64,000 nucleotides of DNA, from positions 124,001-188,000 of the forward strand of contig NZ_VDUZ01000008.1 of NCBI RefSeq assembly GCF_008039615.1. Direction: 5' to 3'. Shown here piece after piece: positions 56,408 to 64,000 of the stretch (position 1 is its first letter; each line of letters starts with the position of its first letter). The translations under genes and the position numbers were made by a program. The notes beneath the pieces are model-generated. The model worked only from the letters and a program-made list of their open reading frames with translations. It did not search any database and was not told the origin of the DNA. Source of the stretch: Vineibacter terrae (lineage in GTDB: Bacteria > Pseudomonadota > Alphaproteobacteria > Reyranellales > Reyranellaceae).

Positions 56408-57637
56408 ATGAGCAGCATCGACCGCCTCGTCTGTCATGAGACGCCCGGCGCGACGCTGCTGGCGTCGCTGTCGGGCGGGCGGCTGGTGGAGGTGGCGGTC
56501 GCCACCAGGGACCATGCCGATCTGACGGGCGCGGTGATCCTGGGCCGTATCGAGCGCTTCGTGCCCGAGCTGGACGCTGCCTTCGTGGATATCGGGGCGG
56601 CTCGCGCCGGCTTCCTGCGGCGCACCGACATGATGGGCTTCGACGGCGAGCGTCCGCCGGCGGGCCTGCCGATCCTGGTGCAGGTCACGCGCGATGCGCT
56701 GGAGGACAAGGGCGCGCGGCTGACGATGAATCTCGGCCTGGTCGGACGCTATCTGGTGTTCCACCCGCATGGCGAGGGCACCCAGTTGTCGCGCCGGGTG
56801 CCTGACAGCGCTGCGCGCGACCGGTTGCTGCAGGCGATGGGAGATATCGGTGCCGATGAAGGTGGCTGGGTAGTGCGCACCGCCGCCGCCGGCGCGCCGC
56901 GCGAAGCCGTCGTGAACGAAGGCCAGGGATTGCTGGTTCGCTGGGACGGCCTGCGCACGCGCGCGCTCGCACAACGTCCGCCGGTCGTGCTCGTGTCGGA
57001 GCCGCACCCGTTGCTGCGGGCCGTGCGCGACCGCGGCGGCACCCTGGCCGAGATCGTGCTGGATGACCGGGCGCTGGCGCTGCAGGCGCGCCGCACGCTC
57101 GATTCGTTCGACGATCGCGGTGAGCTGCGGCTGGTGATCGGCAATGGCGATGTGCTGGATACGCACGACGTCGCCGGCCAGATCGAGGCCGCGCTGCAGC
57201 CGCGGATGGTGCTGCGATCGGGGGTCGAGATCCTGTTCGAGCCCGGCCGCACGCTGTGCGCCATAGACGTCGACAGCGGTTCGGCCGGGATGCGGCAGGG
57301 ACAAGGGCCGCGCACCGCGCTCGAGGTCAACCTCGACGCCGCCGAAGAGATCGCGCGGCAATTGCGCTTGCGCAATATCGGCGGCATCGTGATTGTCGAT
57401 TTCATCGACATGCGGGCGCAGGGCGACCGGGCCCGGGTGCAGGCGGTGCTGGCCGAACGCGTGGCCGACGATCCGGTGCCGACGCAAGTCGTCGGGATGA
57501 CGCGGCTGGGCCTGATGGAGATCACGCGGGCGCGCCGCGGCCCGAGCCTGGCGCAGGCGCTCGATGCGTTCGAGCGTGCCAACGCGGCGGGCGTGGCCGG
57601 ACCCGCCGACCGCGGCAACACGGCAGAAGAGTCATGA
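56408..57637 (+). CDS. Ribonuclease E/G-family endoribonuclease
   Basis: A 409-residue RNase G-like enzyme. The S1 RNA-binding region lies at ~36-115 (DLTGAVILGRIERFVPELDA), and the catalytic aspartates are in AIDVDSGS and IVDFIDM. It lacks the long C-terminal scaffold of RNase E. The gene overlaps yacG by ATGA at 57634-57637, so the two are coupled. The maf-RNase-yacG order is standard for the group. Confidence 0.9.
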   Translation: MSSIDRLVCHETPGATLLASLSGGRLVEVAVATRDHADLTGAVILGRIERFVPELDAAFVDIGAARAGFLRRTDMMGFDGERPPAGLPILVQVTRDALEDKGARLTMNLGLVGRYLVFHPHGEGTQLSRRVPDSAARDRLLQAMGDIGADEGGWVVRTAAAGAPREAVVNEGQGLLVRWDGLRTRALAQRPPVVLVSEPHPLLRAVRDRGGTLAEIVLDDRALALQARRTLDSFDDRGELRLVIGNGDVLDTHDVAGQIEAALQPRMVLRSGVEILFEPGRTLCAIDVDSGSAGMRQGQGPRTALEVNLDAAEEIARQLRLRNIGGIVIVDFIDMRAQGDRARVQAVLAERVADDPVPTQVVGMTRLGLMEITRARRGPSLAQALDAFERANAAGVAGPADRGNTAEES

Positions 57638-57828
57638 GCGACCGACCGTCGCTGCGCATCGTCAGACGTCAGGCGAAATGCCCGATTTGCGGCAAGCCTG
57701 TCGAGGCGGCGCATCGCCCGTTCTGCTCGAAGCGTTGCGCCGACATCGATCTTGGCCGCTGGCTGAACGAGAGCTATCGCGTGCCTGCCCATGAGCGGCC
57801 GGCTGACGACGGCGACGACGAGGACTGA
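57634..57828 (+). CDS. yacG: DNA gyrase inhibitor YacG
   Basis: A 64-residue zinc-finger protein. The four cysteines are in CPICGKPV and FCSKRC, with the typical DIDLGRWLNESYRVP tail. YacG binds and inhibits gyrase in E. coli. Start ATG 57634 overlaps the stop of the RNase gene. Confidence 0.93.
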   Translation: MSDRPSLRIVRRQAKCPICGKPVEAAHRPFCSKRCADIDLGRWLNESYRVPAHERPADDGDDED

Positions 57829-57861
57829 CCGCACGCGCCGTCGGTCTTGCTCGGCCCATCC

Positions 57862-58179
57862 CTATGCCGTGCGTGGCGTGTTCAGGAGGCGGCGGGAGGC
57901 GAGCGAGACTCCGCCGCCGACGATCCAGATGCTTCCGACAACCAGCTTCACGATGAAGCCTGCCTCGTTGGCGGCGAGCGCCCCAAGGCCGATGTTGAGG
58001 ATGCCGAGCGTCAGCCCGACCCAACCCATCACCGCGAGCTGGTGCCGGTACTTGACAACGAATTCGGCGTGATCGCCCTTGAAGTTCTTGCGCATCCAGC
58101 CGCTGCGCACCTTGCGCGCCTCGATCGGGGTCCAGACGCACAGCACCAGCGCCGCCAGGAGCGTGATCAATTCCAGCAT
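57862..58179 (-). CDS. Small membrane protein of unknown function
   Basis: A 105-residue protein with about three hydrophobic segments (1-18, 47-68, 74-95) and a basic loop (EARKVRSGWMRKNFKGDHAE). GGGGAG lies upstream of ATG 58179. No family could be named. It lies tail to tail with yacG. Confidence 0.65.
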   Translation of the reverse strand: MLELITLLAALVLCVWTPIEARKVRSGWMRKNFKGDHAEFVVKYRHQLAVMGWVGLTLGILNIGLGALAANEAGFIVKLVVGSIWIVGGGVSLASRRLLNTPRTA

Positions 58180-58195
58180 GTCCGTCTCCCCGGCG

Positions 58196-58504
58196 TCAGA
58201 AGCTGCAGCCATAGGCGGCGGATAGCGACGTCTTCATCGTCTCCATGGTCTGGCGGCAGGTGCCTTCCATCTGCCCCTTCGACTCGGGGCTGCTGGCCAG
58301 GGTCTGCTTCCAGCTCGAGCGCATCTGGTCGATCGACTCGAGGATCGTGCCGCGCTGCGCGGCCGGCATCTTGTCCCTGGCGCAGACCGCGTACTTCTCC
58401 AGGAACTCGTCGCACACCGCGATGCCGACCTTCTCCTGCGCCAGCGATGGCGTTGCGGCAAGCATGACAGCGCCCAGCACCATGCCGGGAATCAACGAAC
58501 GCAT
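58196..58504 (-). CDS. Small secreted protein with two CxnC helices
   Basis: A 102-residue protein. A signal peptide (1-22, ending SLAQ) is followed by a helical domain with four cysteines: VCDEFLEKYAVC (CX10C) and TCRQTMETMKTSLSAAYGC (CX16C). This is the look of a helical hairpin held by disulfides. Function unknown. The next gene is a membrane protein on the same strand. Confidence 0.7.
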   Translation of the reverse strand: MRSLIPGMVLGAVMLAATPSLAQEKVGIAVCDEFLEKYAVCARDKMPAAQRGTILESIDQMRSSWKQTLASSPESKGQMEGTCRQTMETMKTSLSAAYGCSF

Positions 58505-58572
58505 TTGGCCTCTCCTTCACGTCGTGCTGAGCAACATGAGCAAGCGCCCGCTCGGCGGTGAAGGAGGTGCCT

Positions 58573-58595
58573 CGCTGGACCTGAAGGGTCCAGCG
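58573..58595. terminator. Hairpin after the amidohydrolase gene
   Basis: CGCTGGACC-TGAAG-GGTCCAGCG forms a 9-bp stem. It lies between the amidohydrolase stop and the start of the small secreted-protein gene, both on the minus strand. No T-run follows on the minus side, so a terminator is likely but unproven. Confidence 0.45.
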
Positions 58596-58630
58596 CACGA
58601 TTGTTTCGTTTGTTGCTGCTGTTTCGTCCG

Positions 58631-59734
58631 TTACTGAACGGACAGCCCGTACAGCTCGGCGACGTTGTCGTGCAGGATGCGGTCGCGCACGTCGGCCGAC
58701 AGGTGGCTGGTCTGCTCCGCGATCACCTTCTGGCTGTCGGGCCAGGTCGAGTCGCTGTGCGGGAAGTCGCTGGCCCACATCAGGCGCTCGTGGTTGACGT
58801 GGTTGGCGAACTGGAATGCCGTGAAGTCATCCTGGAACGTCATGAAGATGTTTTCGCGGAAATAGTCGCTGGGCATCTTCTCCAGCTCGCGGCCCTTAAG
58901 CCAGTGCCGGTGCCGCTTGTAGGCATGGTCCATGCGGTACATGTAATGCGGCGCCCAGCCGGCATCGGCCTCGGCGCACACCACCTTCAGCTTGGGATGC
59001 CGCATGAAGACGCCGGAGAAGACCAGCATTCCCAGGATGTCCTGGTTGCCGCGGATGATCGACAGGAAGGCGTTGATCTTGGGGCCGCGCGGCTTGGCGA
59101 GGCCGTCGGTCTTGGAGGTCAGGATGTGGAACGACAGCGGCAGGGCGAGATCGACGGCGGCTTCCCAGAACGGGTCGTAGATGCGGCTGTCATAGTCCTC
59201 CTGGCCGGGGAAGCCGGGGAGCATGACGCCCTTGAAGCCCATCGCCTTGATGGCGCGCAGATCCTCGATGCCTTCCTCGACGGTGCGCACCGCCGTCTGC
59301 CCGAGGCCGAAGACGCGGCCGGGGGTCTGCTCGCAGAAGCTCTGCAGCCAGCGATTGTAGGCCTCCATGCAGGCGCGCTTGTAGTCGAGATCCTCGTGGT
59401 TGCAGAGCACCATGCCGACCGAGGGATAGATCAGCTCGGCGGCGACGCCGTCACGGTCCTGGTCGGCCAGGCGTGCCTCGGCGTCCCAGCCGCCGCGGTG
59501 CAGCTCCTCGAAGCGGGCGCCCGTGGTGCTCAGCTCGGCGGGCGGCCGGCCGGCGCCCGACGAAAGGGAGACCGGAATGGTCGAGGTCATTCCGGGGACG
59601 ATGTACATGTCGCCGCGCACGGGATCGCGGGTCATGCGCGGGGCGCGGTCGCGATAGGCCGGATCGATGTGGTCGATATAGCAGTTGGGCGGTTCGGTGA
59701 TATGCGAATCCGCCGAAATCGGCCGCTTGGGCAT
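58631..59734 (-). CDS. Amidohydrolase-family protein (ACMSD-like)
   Basis: A 367-residue TIM-barrel metal-dependent hydrolase of the amidohydrolase 2 (ACMS decarboxylase-like) type. The start motif ISADSHITEPPNCYIDH gives metal ligands, and SDFPHSDSTWPDS near the C-terminus carries the catalytic aspartate. Substrates in this family range from aromatic acids to lactones, so the role here is open. Start ATG 59734. Confidence 0.85.
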   Translation of the reverse strand: MPKRPISADSHITEPPNCYIDHIDPAYRDRAPRMTRDPVRGDMYIVPGMTSTIPVSLSSGAGRPPAELSTTGARFEELHRGGWDAEARLADQDRDGVAAELIYPSVGMVLCNHEDLDYKRACMEAYNRWLQSFCEQTPGRVFGLGQTAVRTVEEGIEDLRAIKAMGFKGVMLPGFPGQEDYDSRIYDPFWEAAVDLALPLSFHILTSKTDGLAKPRGPKINAFLSIIRGNQDILGMLVFSGVFMRHPKLKVVCAEADAGWAPHYMYRMDHAYKRHRHWLKGRELEKMPSDYFRENIFMTFQDDFTAFQFANHVNHERLMWASDFPHSDSTWPDSQKVIAEQTSHLSADVRDRILHDNVAELYGLSVQ

Positions 59735-59985
59735 CGCGTTTCCTCCGAGTATCGGGCCTTTTGTGACGGAAGTGTCACTGCCGAGATGGCGCCTTGTAAA
59801 GGCGCCAGGGGCATCCTTTCGGCAAGCCTGCCATGATGCGAAGGCCGCGTCGCGAGGCGAAAGCGCGATCGGCGCCGTGCCTCTGGACAGGCGATGGGCC
59901 GTTCCCTATAAGCGTCACCGCCAACCGGCGGGCAGCCCCGCCGCACCCCAGGATCCGGCACAGCGATGATGCCGGTGATCGACGG

Positions 59986-60061
59986 GCCCAGGTAGCTCAG
60001 TTGGTAGAGCATGCGACTGAAAATCGCAGTGTCGGTGGTTCGATTCCGCCCCTGGGCACCA
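59986..60061 (+). tRNA. tRNA-Phe (anticodon GAA)
   Basis: A 76-base cloverleaf. The acceptor arm GCCCAGG pairs with CCTGGGC, the anticodon loop CTGAAAA gives GAA (60019-60021), the T loop is GGTTCGATTCC, and CCA is encoded at the 3' end. All arms pair without flaws. Confidence 0.97.
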
Positions 60062-60101
60062 TCCTCTTTTCAATCAGGCGCGATCTTGGATTGGGCCTCG
60101 A

Positions 60102-61526
60102 TTAACGCCTCTGCCGGTCGTGGTGCGCGGCGATCAGGCGCGCCACGGCCATCGTGACGCGCTTGCCTGTGGGAATGTGCAGGAATTCGTTGGGCCCATG
60201 GGCATTGGAGTGAGGGCCGAGCACACCGGTGATGACAAACTGCGTGCGCGGGAATTTCTCGCCCAACATGCCCATGAACGGAATCGAGCCGCCTTCGCCC
60301 ATGTAGGCCGGTGGCTTGCCGAAGGCATCCAGTGATGCCTGTGCCACCGCCGCCTCGAGCCAGGGTGCAAGCGCCGGTGCATCCCAGCCGCTCTGTCCAT
60401 CTTCGGCCTCGAATTCGACCATGGCGCCGTACGGAGGGTCCGCCTCCAGCGCCTGCTTGATCGCCTGCACGGCCGTCTTGCCGATAAGCGTTGGCGGTAT
60501 GCGGACGCTGAGCTTGGCGGTCGAAACCGGCAGAAGCACGTTGCCGGCATTGCCGGGCGCAGGGTAGCCGTCCATTCCAACGACGGCGAGCTGCGACCGC
60601 CAGGTGCGGTTGAGGACCAGTTCCTCGGTGTCGTCCCGCATCGGCCGCGTCGATCCCGCAAAGGGAAAGCGATCGTAGACGGCATCGCCGAGTATGCGGG
60701 CCACCTCCCTGGCTTGTGCGATGCGTTGCGGCGGGACCTGAACACGGAGCTCGGATAGATTGATCTCGCCGGTGTCCTCGTCCTCGAGGCGCGACAGGAG
60801 GCTGCGCATGATGCGAAAGGAGGAGGGCACGACGCCCGACGCGTCGCCGGAGTGCACACCCTCCGTCAGCACGCGCACCGTGAGTGTGCCGGCTGCGATT
60901 CCGCGCAGGGATGTGGTGAGCCACAGCCGTTCGTAATCACCACAGCCCGAGTCCAGACATATGACAAGTGACGGGCTCCCGATGCGGTCGATGAGATGGT
61001 CGACATAATAGGGCAGATCGTAGCTGCCGGACTCCTCGCACGCCTCGATCATGATGACGCAGCGAGCGCGCGGCACCTTCTGCTCGTGCAGCGCGCGAAG
61101 CGCGGCCATGCATGCAAAGATCGCGTAGCCGTCGTCCGCGCCGCCGCGGCCATAGAGCCTGTCGTCCTTTAGGACCGGTTGCCAGGGGCCGAGTCCCTCC
61201 GACCAGCCGACCATTTCAGGCTGCTTATCGAGATGGCCGTAGAGCAGGACGGTGTCGCTGTTGTCGTCGCCAGGCAGATCGATGAGCAGAAGGGGAGTGC
61301 GCCCCGGCAGCCGGATCACCTCCAGCGTGGCGCCTGCAAACGCGCCGAGCTGCTGTCGCGCCCAGTTTTCCATCAGCTTCACGGCGTCTTCCATGTAGCC
61401 GTGTTCCACCCAAAACGGATCGTAGGCAGGCGACTTGTTGGGAATGCGGATGTACTCGGTAAGCGGGGGCAGTATCGAGCCCTCCCAGAAGGTCTCGACG
61501 AAATGCGTCAGGCGGGCGATGTCCAT
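60102..61526 (-). CDS. M20-family metallopeptidase
   Basis: A 474-residue zinc hydrolase (M20, dipeptidase/carboxypeptidase type). Metal ligands are in LLYGHLDKQPEM, YGRGGADDGYAIF and EACEESGS, with the dimerisation domain between ~215 and 330. It begins MDIARLTHFVETF. It lies just past tRNA-Phe on the opposite strand. The peptide or acyl substrate is not known. Confidence 0.88.
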   Translation of the reverse strand: MDIARLTHFVETFWEGSILPPLTEYIRIPNKSPAYDPFWVEHGYMEDAVKLMENWARQQLGAFAGATLEVIRLPGRTPLLLIDLPGDDNSDTVLLYGHLDKQPEMVGWSEGLGPWQPVLKDDRLYGRGGADDGYAIFACMAALRALHEQKVPRARCVIMIEACEESGSYDLPYYVDHLIDRIGSPSLVICLDSGCGDYERLWLTTSLRGIAAGTLTVRVLTEGVHSGDASGVVPSSFRIMRSLLSRLEDEDTGEINLSELRVQVPPQRIAQAREVARILGDAVYDRFPFAGSTRPMRDDTEELVLNRTWRSQLAVVGMDGYPAPGNAGNVLLPVSTAKLSVRIPPTLIGKTAVQAIKQALEADPPYGAMVEFEAEDGQSGWDAPALAPWLEAAVAQASLDAFGKPPAYMGEGGSIPFMGMLGEKFPRTQFVITGVLGPHSNAHGPNEFLHIPTGKRVTMAVARLIAAHHDRQRR

Positions 61527-61700
61527 TCAAGCGTTCCCATTCTCAATCTAGGCCGACGTTGCTGGGACGACAGTAAGCGGGCGATCCGAATGAGGGAAGT
61601 TGCTTGGTTCGAGAATTCGGGCCGTGGTGACTCTTGCTGCAAACAGGGTGTTCGAGTCGTCCGCGATTCACTCGTTGACTCGAGCCCGCTCATGCGCAGT

Positions 61701-61736
61701 ATTCTTTTTCAAGAATAGAATTCTTTATAGAGAATA
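61701..61736. promoter_or_regulatory. Array of ATTCT/AGAAT half-sites before the acyl-CoA dehydrogenase gene
   Basis: The sequence contains ATTCTT-TTTC-AAGAAT (61701-61716), a perfect palindrome AGAATTCT and then ATTCT-TTATAG-AGAAT, all in 36 bases that end 9 bases before ATG 61746. Closely packed inverted repeats this near a start suggest a binding site for a regulatory protein, or a stem-loop in the leader. Confidence 0.55.
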
Positions 61737-61745
61737 TCAGCGCCC

Positions 61746-62888
61746 ATGGATTTCTCCTTCTCCGAGCAGCACGTCGCCGTGCGGGACACCGTGCGGCGCC
61801 TGTGCCAGTCAGAACATCAGCCGCTGATCGCGGCGGCAGAGGAAAACGAGGTTCTGCCGCGGCATGTGTTCGCGCGCTGGGGCGAGCTCGGCCTGCTCGG
61901 CGTCCGCTACCCTGAAAGCGACGGCGGCAGCGGCCTCGACAAGATCAGCGACTGCATCGTGCGTGAGGAGCTGAGCTATATGAGCCAGGGCTTCGCGTCG
62001 AGCTGGTCGGCGCACAGCCATCTCGGGATCTGGCCGATCTGGAAGGCCGGCACGGACGCGCAGCGGCAGCGCTTTTTCCGGCCCGCGGTGCAGGGCAGCA
62101 AGATCGCTGGCTTCGCGCTCAGCGAGCCCGACGGCGGCTCCAACATCCGCGCGCTCAAGACGCGAGCCGAGCGCGTCGCCGGCGGCTGGCGGCTGAACGG
62201 CAGCAAGCTCTACATCACCAACGCGCCGATCGCCGATTTCCTGTTGGTCGCGGCGCGCACGGCGCCCGAGCTCAGGGGCGATGCCGTCAGCCTGTTCATC
62301 GTCGAGCTGCCGGCCAAGGGCATGGTCATCCACAAGCTGAAGAAGGAGGGCATCCGCGCCTCCGAGACCGGCTTGATCCATATCGAGGATGTCTTCGTGC
62401 CCGACGACTGCGTGCTGGGCGAGCGCCTGGGCACCTACCCGGTGATCCTGGAATCGCTCAGCGAGAACCGGGTCGGCGTCGCGGCCAACGCGCTGGGCAT
62501 GGCACGCGCGGCGTTCGATGCGGCCACCGCCTACGCGCGCGACCGCCTGGTCGCGGGCCGGCGCATCGGCGACTACCAGGCGATCGGGCACAAGCTCGCG
62601 GAGATGTCGGCCCAGATCGAGGCGGCCCGGTGGCTCGTCTACTACGGCGCCTGGCGCGTCGACCAGAACACGCTCGATGCGGCGACCGCGGCGCGGGTGA
62701 AGCTGATCGCGAGCGAGACCGCGGTGGCCGTGAGCGAGCAGGCGATCCGCATCCACGGCGGCGCCGGGATCATGCGCGAGTATCCGGTGGGCCGTATCCA
62801 TCGCGACGCGCTGGTCTACGTGATCGGCGAAGGCACCAGCGAGATCCAGAAGAACATCATCCTGCGCGAGCTCGGCTTCAAGCCCTGA
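61746..62888 (+). CDS. Acyl-CoA dehydrogenase
   Basis: A 380-residue flavoprotein. The FAD/acyl binding motifs AGFALSEPDGGSNI and the C-terminal IRIHGGAGIMREYPVGRIHRD are present; the catalytic base is near YVIGEGTSEIQKN. It oxidises an acyl-CoA at alpha-beta, chain length unknown. The start is preceded by the half-site array. A Bug-type binding protein follows 56 bases later on the same strand. Confidence 0.92.
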   Translation: MDFSFSEQHVAVRDTVRRLCQSEHQPLIAAAEENEVLPRHVFARWGELGLLGVRYPESDGGSGLDKISDCIVREELSYMSQGFASSWSAHSHLGIWPIWKAGTDAQRQRFFRPAVQGSKIAGFALSEPDGGSNIRALKTRAERVAGGWRLNGSKLYITNAPIADFLLVAARTAPELRGDAVSLFIVELPAKGMVIHKLKKEGIRASETGLIHIEDVFVPDDCVLGERLGTYPVILESLSENRVGVAANALGMARAAFDAATAYARDRLVAGRRIGDYQAIGHKLAEMSAQIEAARWLVYYGAWRVDQNTLDAATAARVKLIASETAVAVSEQAIRIHGGAGIMREYPVGRIHRDALVYVIGEGTSEIQKNIILRELGFKP

Positions 62889-62944
62889 GCCGCCGCGCAT
62901 CCTCTTCGCATCGTCCTATACGACAACCAAGGGAGGAACCGCGC

Positions 62945-63922
62945 ATGAAGATCATCCGCTGGCTCGCCGGCTTCGCTGCCGTCGCGAGCCTCCTGGCTGC
63001 CGCCGGGCCCGGCGCGGCGCAGCCCTGGCCGAGCAAGCCGATCCGGCTCGTTGTGCCCTATGCAGCTGGCTCCGGCAGCGACATCGTTGCGCGCATTGTC
63101 GCCGACCCATTGTCCCGTGCGCTGGGCCAGCCGATCGTCGTGGACAACAAGCCCGGCGCCAACTCGACCGTCGGCACCGAGGCCGTCGTGACCTCGCCGC
63201 CCGACGGCTACACACTGGGGCTGATGACGAATGCCGGCCTCGTCGCCAGTCCGGCCGGGCTGACCGGCGGCGTGCGCTACGATCCGGCCAAGGACCTGGG
63301 CTACGCCACGATGGTCGGATCGGTCACCTATGTCTGGGTCGTCAACACCGATGTCGCTGCCAGAACCGCGCCTGAGCTGATCCGGCTGATCAAGGCCAGC
63401 CCCGGCAAGTTCAACTATGCCAGCGGCAACACCGGCGGCATCGCCTACGGCGGCACGATCAAGAACACCTACCAGCTCGACATGACGCACGTGCCCTACA
63501 AGTCGGTGCCGCCGGCGCTGGTCGACCTGATCGCCGGCAACGTGCAGGTCATGGTGGCCGACGTGGCCGCGTCGCTGGCCATGATCAGATCTGGCAAGGT
63601 GCGCGCGATCGGCGTGCCTACGGCGCAGCGCAACCCGCTGCTGCCCGACGTGCCGACCTTTGCCGAGAGCGGGCTCGCGACGCCGCCCGACATGTCGGGC
63701 TGGTGGGTCCTGGTCGCGCCCGCCGGCACGCCCGATCCGATCCTGGATCGCCTGAACCAGGAGGTCGTGCGGATCCTCAACACCGGGACGGTGCGGTCTG
63801 CGCTGCTGCAGGCCGGCATCGTGCCGACACCCTCGACGCGCCAGCACGCGGTGCAGTACCAGGAGGAGCAGCTCCAGGTCTGGAGGGCGATCGTCAAGGA
63901 TCTCAACCTCAAGGCCGAGTGA
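62945..63922 (+). CDS. Tripartite tricarboxylate transporter (Bug-family) substrate-binding protein
   Basis: A 325-residue exported binding protein of the Bug family. A signal peptide (1-25, ending AAAQ) precedes the typical start WPSKPIRLVVPYAAGSGSD and IVVDNKPGANSTVGTEAV. These proteins bind carboxylic acids, mostly aromatic or dicarboxylic. No TctA/TctB genes lie in the window. GGGAGG supports ATG 62945. Confidence 0.9.
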   Translation: MKIIRWLAGFAAVASLLAAAGPGAAQPWPSKPIRLVVPYAAGSGSDIVARIVADPLSRALGQPIVVDNKPGANSTVGTEAVVTSPPDGYTLGLMTNAGLVASPAGLTGGVRYDPAKDLGYATMVGSVTYVWVVNTDVAARTAPELIRLIKASPGKFNYASGNTGGIAYGGTIKNTYQLDMTHVPYKSVPPALVDLIAGNVQVMVADVAASLAMIRSGKVRAIGVPTAQRNPLLPDVPTFAESGLATPPDMSGWWVLVAPAGTPDPILDRLNQEVVRILNTGTVRSALLQAGIVPTPSTRQHAVQYQEEQLQVWRAIVKDLNLKAE

Positions 63923-63941
63923 GCTGCGCGAGCACGATCCG

Positions 63942-64000
63942 ATGCCCCCTGGCGAGCCAATGCCCGAGAAGCTGGTCGGCGCTCTGATCAGCGGCCTCGC
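63942..64000 (+). CDS. Start of a further gene, cut by the window edge
   Basis: From ATG 63942 (or ATG 63960) an open frame runs off the right edge: PEKLVGALISGL. It follows the Bug-protein gene by 19 bases on the same strand. Too little is visible to name a family. Confidence 0.35.
   Translation, partial: MPPGEPMPEKLVGALISGL

Noticed and set aside
59986-60061. tRNA-Phe as an integration site for a mobile element
   Set aside because: No integrase gene and no repeat of the tRNA 3' end were seen in the flanking DNA.
61508-61693. A 61-residue minus-strand frame before the M20 peptidase gene
   Set aside because: It overlaps the start of the peptidase gene out of frame and has no ribosome binding site or protein-like pattern.

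Overview
The window is a high-GC (roughly two thirds GC by eye) bacterial chromosome segment from an alphaproteobacterium. Support comes from several lineage-restricted genes and gene orders: a DUF1476-type F1-ATPase inhibitor next to purB, the purC-purS-purQ-purL-bolA-grxD cluster, DUF2948 after murA, and the hisG-hisD-UPF0262-phosphatase-maf-RNase G-yacG series. The catabolic gene content suggests a soil or water heterotroph. I cannot name the genus from the sequence alone.

Layout. 0-9 kb: a metal-dependent amidohydrolase-like deacetylase, an HxlR regulator, an oligopeptide-type binding protein, a LigB-like dioxygenase, a cupin, an iron-type alcohol dehydrogenase, and a sugar ABC transporter (two permeases plus a binding protein that has lost its N-terminus). 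9-10.5 kb: an accessory patch with a GNAT acetyltransferase and the wreck of a Phd-type toxin-antitoxin module whose promoter and operator still look intact. 10.5-21.2 kb: purine synthesis (purL, purQ, purS, purC, purB) with bolA and grxD. A 4-kb block between purC and DUF1476 holds a di-iron ferritin-like protein, a membrane protein, a candidate selenocysteine-containing AhpD/CMD-family protein and a hotdog dehydratase. 21.2-24.1 kb: a HAD phosphatase, then a divergent pair of a His-tailed DMT exporter and a NicO-type nickel/cobalt transporter. 24.1-29.5 kb: a run of secreted proteins (two beta-propellers, LppY/DUF1259, a PepSY-like protein, a lectin-fold protein) and an ornithine cyclodeaminase homologue. 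29.5-33.6 kb: a chromate-resistance locus (ChrB-like protein, superoxide dismutase-rhodanese fusion, ChrB, ChrA).

33.7-41.3 kb: TPR protein, phosphodiesterase, XRE regulator, ARPP-1 protein, hotdog thioesterases, enoyl-CoA hydratase and an AtuA protein. 41.4-48 kb: a von Willebrand factor A protein with five tandem Ig-like repeats, two NAD(P)-dependent dehydrogenases, protocatechuate 3,4-dioxygenase (pcaHG) and a FUSC-type aromatic acid exporter. 48-57.8 kb: housekeeping genes (coaA, dcd, murA, hisG, hisD, maf, RNase G, yacG) plus a predicted haloalkane dehalogenase whose 3' end overlaps coaA. 57.9-64 kb: two small proteins, an amidohydrolase, tRNA-Phe(GAA), an M20 peptidase, an acyl-CoA dehydrogenase behind an array of AGAAT/ATTCT half-sites, and a Bug-type tricarboxylate binding protein.

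The most interesting signal is at 17759-18313. A gene of the AhpD/carboxymuconolactone decarboxylase family has an in-frame TGA exactly where the second cysteine of its CxxC motif should be. A 6-bp hairpin follows, with a G-U in its loop at positions 23-24 counted from the U of UGA, which is the geometry of a bacterial SECIS element. Genes on both strands are dense. No CRISPR array, prophage or insertion sequence was seen. Two families of palindromic intergenic repeats are present.
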